From assembly GCA_036732565.1 (NCBI GenBank), contig DAINCF010000110.1, forward strand, positions 1-16,220: a DNA stretch of 16,220 nucleotides. The letters are read 5' to 3'. The DNA is from JAIVJN01 sp036732565. Lineage in GTDB: Bacteria > Acidobacteriota > Vicinamibacteria > Vicinamibacterales > UBA2999. Shown here piece by piece: positions 13,384 to 16,220 of the stretch. The first letter of the stretch is position 1, and every line of letters begins with the position of its first letter. The notes under the pieces are model-generated. The model made no database searches and was not told the DNA's origin. It saw only the letters and a program-made list of their open reading frames with translations. The translations under genes and the position numbers were made by a program.

Positions 13384-15104
13384 CGCGATCGCAGGCGCGG
13401 GCGGGTGGGTGTTCGGGTTCTGACGATGCGCGGGGATGTCTTTGCGGCGGCGGCCGCCGCGGTCCGGGCGGGAAGCTTGGTTTTCGCCGAAACCTTCGTC
13501 AGCACTGAGCCCTTGGCGGGAATCGCCGGACGGAGCCCTCGTGCGGAGCCTTTCTGCGGAACCTCTTCCTCGACGTGCTTGACCTTGATCCGAAACGTCC
13601 GGCCCAGCTCTTCTTCGAGCACGGCCAGCTGTCGATTCGCGGCCCAGACTTCCAGTTCGGCGTCACCGGCCGCATCCACCTCGATACGAATCTCTCCATC
13701 GGCCTTTTGCACGCGAAGGTCGCGGATCATGCCGTGCTGGGTGCGATCCAGTGACTCGGCCAGGCGGAGGAACGCGGCGAGCGTGCGAACCGTCCGGCGC
13801 TGATCGGCGTTGAGATCCGAGTAGCCGTCGTGATCCTTCTTCGGCGTGGCGCGGCGGTGATAGCGGGCGACGAGCGCCATGATCTCGATCTCGTCGGGCT
13901 CGAAGCCGCGCAGGTCCCCGTTCTTGATCAAGTAGTACGAGTGGCGGTGGTGGCGCTCGTAGCTGATGTGGTTGCCCACGTCGTGCAGCAGCGCGGCATA
14001 CTCCAGCCACTCCTTCTCCCGATCGCCGAGCCCGTGGATGTCGCGCGTGCCGTCGAACAGTCCCTTGGCAATACGCGCGACCTGCTTCGAGTGATCCGCT
14101 TCCCAACTGCAACGCTCGCCGAGCTCGATCGCGGAGCGGCGCCGCACGTCGGGGTAGCGGTCGATGCGCGCGATGTCGCGACCGTGCCGGTGGATGTAGT
14201 CGAGAATCAGCCCCTCGCGGAGCGCGAGATCGCAGAGCGTGATCTCGTCGGTCCCGAGCATGCGCAGCAGCGAATCGAGGAGCACGGCCCCGGCCACGAC
14301 GAGGTCCGCGCGGCGCGGATCCATGCCCGGCACCTGTAGACGCTTCTCCAGATCGAGGGCGGTGACCTGTTTGCGGACCCGGCGGATGCTCTTGGCGGGC
14401 ACGCGAAGATTCCGCAGCTCTTCTGGAGCGCTGCCGCGATCGATCGACGTGGCGACCGTGCCGAGCGAGAGGATGGTGCCCGACGTGCCGACCACGCGAT
14501 CGAAGCCCGAGGACACCATGTGCCCGACGTAGCGCTTGACCTGATCTTCGATGTACCCAACCATGCGGCGCTCGTCCCGGCCGGCGATCGGATCCGCGGT
14601 GACGAAGCGCTCGGTCAAGCGGATGACGCCGATCTTGAAGCTGCGCGCGAACTTGACGGTCTGCCGCGTACCCAGTGTGATCTCGACGCTGCCGCCGCCG
14701 ATGTCGATCACGACGGTGCTCGTCGGCGTGTCGACGCCGTAGACCGCGGCCAGGTGAATCAGGCGCGCTTCCTCGGTGCCGGTGATGATGCGAGGGCGGA
14801 TGCCAGTCTGTCGTTCGATGGTGGCGAGGAACTCGCCGCCGTTCTCGGCCTCGCGCGTCGCGCTGGTCGCTGCCGCCAGGATCTCGTCCACCTGGTGCGA
14901 CCGCGCCAGCCGCTCGAATTTCGAGAGCGCCTGCAGCGCGGCGGTCATCGCCTCGTGCGTGAGCTTCTTGCCGTCCAGGCCGCCAGCGCCCAGCCGAACC
15001 ATCTCCTTTTCGCGGTCGATGACCTCGAAAGACAGGTCCGGACGGACGCGCACGACGATCATGTGGACCGAGTTCGTCCCGATGTCGATGGCGGCAATGC
15101 GCAT
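13380..15104 (-). CDS. ppx: Exopolyphosphatase / guanosine pentaphosphatase (Ppx/GppA family) with HD-type domain
   Basis: The 574-residue protein has the ASKHA-type Ppx/GppA fold in residues 1-300: phosphate-binding loops AAIDIGTNSVH (4-14) and VIDIGGGSVEITLG (132-145), and GTEEARLI (109-116) with the likely catalytic Glu. Residues ~330-510 form an HD-like domain (DHSKQVARI at 337-345, LLHDVGNHI at 372-380, HHRHSYYLI at 385-393), as in long Ppx enzymes that shorten polyphosphate from its end. The final ~58 residues are a low-complexity basic tail rich in Lys, Arg, Ala and Pro. ATG 15104 starts directly at the first strand; an extended reading upstream runs through the spacer and is rejected. 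A strong hairpin covers the ribosome-binding region. The stop codon lies inside the Pho-box-like repeat, only 56 bases before pstS. Whether it prefers polyphosphate or pppGpp cannot be told from sequence alone. Confidence 0.92.
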   Translation of the reverse strand: MRIAAIDIGTNSVHMIVVRVRPDLSFEVIDREKEMVRLGAGGLDGKKLTHEAMTAALQALSKFERLARSHQVDEILAAATSATREAENGGEFLATIERQTGIRPRIITGTEEARLIHLAAVYGVDTPTSTVVIDIGGGSVEITLGTRQTVKFARSFKIGVIRLTERFVTADPIAGRDERRMVGYIEDQVKRYVGHMVSSGFDRVVGTSGTILSLGTVATSIDRGSAPEELRNLRVPAKSIRRVRKQVTALDLEKRLQVPGMDPRRADLVVAGAVLLDSLLRMLGTDEITLCDLALREGLILDYIHRHGRDIARIDRYPDVRRRSAIELGERCSWEADHSKQVARIAKGLFDGTRDIHGLGDREKEWLEYAALLHDVGNHISYERHHRHSYYLIKNGDLRGFEPDEIEIMALVARYHRRATPKKDHDGYSDLNADQRRTVRTLAAFLRLAESLDRTQHGMIRDLRVQKADGEIRIEVDAAGDAELEVWAANRQLAVLEEELGRTFRIKVKHVEEEVPQKGSARGLRPAIPAKGSVLTKVSAKTKLPARTAAAAAAKTSPRIVRTRTPTRPRLRSR

Positions 15105-15110
15105 GGTGAT

Positions 15111-15133
15111 TTGCCCCGCCGGAGGCGGGGCAA
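15111..15133 (-). promoter_or_regulatory. Hairpin over the ppx ribosome-binding region
   Basis: TTGCCCCGCC, loop of three bases, GGCGGGGCAA form a perfect 10-bp stem ending seven bases before the ppx ATG. The only purine-rich stretch able to serve as ribosome-binding site (GGCGGGG) is inside the downstream arm, so folding should hide it. The hairpin is equally present on the plus strand in the divergent spacer (15105-15223), which otherwise holds only the TATAAT noted separately. Confidence 0.55.
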
Positions 15134-15200
15134 GGCCAACACTGTACCTCAGGGAGGCGGAGCGGATCGAGTTGCTGGTTTCCCGCGCGGCCTCGCTGGG

Positions 15201-15206
15201 TATAAT
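15201..15206 (+). promoter_or_regulatory. -10 box (TATAAT) for the CHAD gene
   Basis: A consensus TATAAT stands 18 bases before ATG 15224 in otherwise GC-rich DNA, predicting a transcript start near 15213 and a very short leader. No clear -35 hexamer is seen (GTTTCC at the 17-base distance). Confidence 0.5.
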
Positions 15207-15223
15207 CGGTGGTTCATCCTGGC

Positions 15224-16096
15224 ATGCCCACCGACACCCCAACGGAGATGCTCCTCCGCTACCTTCTCGCGCTCGTCAACGCGGTACCGCCGGCCCGCGA
15301 AGGCGATGAGCGCGCCGTGCATCAAGCGCGCGTGGCGTCACGCCGGCTCCGCGAGGCGCTACCCGTGCTGGCTGCCCCCGACGATGGCCCCCTGCGCCGC
15401 GCGCGCAAGCGCATCCGGCAAGTGACGCGCGCGCTGGGCCCGGTGCGCGAGCTCGACGTCGCGCTGGGGCACCTCGCGGAGTTCGAGAGCAAGGGCGCGG
15501 CGCCGTCGCCCGCCATCCAGCACGTGCGCCGGTTCATCACCCGCCAGCGCAACGAGCGTCGTCGCGCGATGCTCGAGGTGCTGACGCCCGGCAAGCTGGA
15601 GAAGTTGAAGAAGCCGGTGGCCGAGCTGAGTGAAGAGCCGCAGACGGATCGCACCGCTGCCCGAGCGGAGTCGTCGCGCCGTGTGCTGCGTCGCGCCACG
15701 ATGCTGGCGGAGGCGATCGATCGGGCCGGCGGCATGTACCTGCCCGACCGTCTTCATGCCGTGCGCGTGGCGGCGAAGAAGCTGCGTTATGGGTTGGAGC
15801 TCCAGCAGCAGATTGGCCGTTCGCGGGCCACGGCCCGCATCGCGCAGTTGAAGGCGATGCAGGATCTCCTGGGTCGCATGCACGATCTGGAAGTGCTGAT
15901 CGATCGCGTGCGGGCGACCGAGGTTGAGGAAGCGGCGGTCAACCGCCTCGTGGCGCTCGACCTCGACCGCCTCGTCCGCGCGCTCGAAGAGGAATGCCGC
16001 GAGCTGCACGCCACCTACATGGCGAAGCGCGGCGCGCTGGTGAAGCTCTGCGAGGTGGTGCGTGCGGCGGCCGAGAGCCGGTTGACCGCCGCGTAG
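15224..16096 (+). CDS. CHAD-domain protein
   Basis: The 290-residue, strongly basic, all-helical protein fits the CHAD (conserved histidine alpha-helical) family over its whole length. Conserved blocks are VHQARVASRRLREAL (32-46), LGPVRELDVALGHL (71-84), LHAVRVAAKKLRYGLEL (177-193) and MQDLLGRMHDLEVL (212-225). The two repeats each carry the conserved His and Arg/Lys face. CHAD proteins are known to bind inorganic polyphosphate and locate to polyphosphate granules. No CYTH triphosphatase domain is fused. ATG 15224 is favoured over a GTG at 15209 because the TATAAT lies only two bases before that GTG. It is divergent from ppx and six bases upstream of a SixA-type gene, which supports a role in polyphosphate biology. 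Confidence 0.9.
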   Translation: MPTDTPTEMLLRYLLALVNAVPPAREGDERAVHQARVASRRLREALPVLAAPDDGPLRRARKRIRQVTRALGPVRELDVALGHLAEFESKGAAPSPAIQHVRRFITRQRNERRRAMLEVLTPGKLEKLKKPVAELSEEPQTDRTAARAESSRRVLRRATMLAEAIDRAGGMYLPDRLHAVRVAAKKLRYGLELQQQIGRSRATARIAQLKAMQDLLGRMHDLEVLIDRVRATEVEEAAVNRLVALDLDRLVRALEEECRELHATYMAKRGALVKLCEVVRAAAESRLTAA

Positions 16097-16102
16097 GACG
16101 AC

Positions 16103-16220
16103 ATGGCTGCGCCGATCGAACTGTATCTCGTCCGTCATGCCGTGGCCGGCGAGCGCGGTCCGGCGCATCCGGACGATCGGCTGCGGCCGCTGACCGAGGA
16201 TGGCCTCGCGCGCTTCAGGC
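16103..16220 (+). CDS. sixA: SixA-type phosphohistidine phosphatase (3' end outside window)
   Basis: Only the first 39 residues are visible. ELYLVRHAVAGE (6-17) is the RHG-type motif of the histidine phosphatase superfamily in its SixA form (RHA), with His12 the nucleophile; D..RPLTEDG (25-34) is also typical of SixA. SixA removes phosphate from histidine in phosphotransfer proteins. The ATG follows the CHAD stop by six bases and has AGGA five bases upstream, so the two genes form an operon. Because the gene is cut by the window edge, the catalytic C-terminal half is unseen. Confidence 0.85.
   Translation, partial: MAAPIELYLVRHAVAGERGPAHPDDRLRPLTEDGLARFR

Noticed and set aside
15105..15242. 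A 46-residue N-terminal extension of Ppx
   Set aside because: It would cover the hairpin and the TATAAT of the divergent gene, and the fold begins exactly at MRIAAIDIGTN.

Overview
The window is a 16.2 kb piece of a GC-rich bacterial chromosome. Gene-dense coding, lipoprotein and Sec signals, a hexameric-type citrate synthase, and spacers filled with GTAG-flanked palindromes and CCACCAAG/GGCACC-type low-complexity repeats suggest an uncultured-type soil bacterium. My best guess is Acidobacteriota, Vicinamibacteria-like. That placement is inference from sequence style; no rRNA or other marker gene is present.

Left part (1-4899). The 3' end of a membrane-anchored amidotransferase-like protein is translationally coupled to a secreted caspase-fold-like protein. 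A repeat-filled convergent spacer follows. Then comes a rhomboid protease on the minus strand, divergent from a small zinc-ribbon membrane protein. Next are an FHA-GAF-PP2C (SpoIIE/RsbU type) phosphatase and a small membrane protein that overlaps its end.

Middle part (4980-8821). After a GGCACC minisatellite comes a 2-isopropylmalate/homocitrate synthase-family enzyme on the plus strand. On the minus strand are a glutaminyl-peptide cyclotransferase (M28 fold), citrate synthase and the small zinc protein YacG.

Right part (8923-16220). This is a phosphate and polyphosphate island. On the minus strand it reads ppx/gppA phosphatase, then pstS-pstC-pstA-pstB-phoU. A direct-repeat Pho-box-like site lies between ppx and pstS and contains the ppx stop codon. 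Divergent from ppx on the plus strand are a CHAD-domain protein (a family that binds polyphosphate) and the start of a SixA-type histidine phosphatase. Phosphate uptake, its signalling brake (PhoU), polyphosphate hydrolysis and a likely polyphosphate-binding protein therefore sit within about 7.3 kb.

The most striking non-coding signal is a family of about 28-bp GTAG...CTAC palindromes at 1755, 6243 and 9647. In all three cases the GTAG end supplies the TAG stop codon of the neighbouring gene. Other repeat blocks (1797-1976, 4890-4975, 8552-8630) also abut or supply stop codons. I found no wholly new defence or biosynthetic system. The points most worth following up are the stop-codon-associated repeats, the Pho-box/ppx-stop overlap, the hairpin over the ppx ribosome-binding region and the CHAD/SixA/Ppx grouping.
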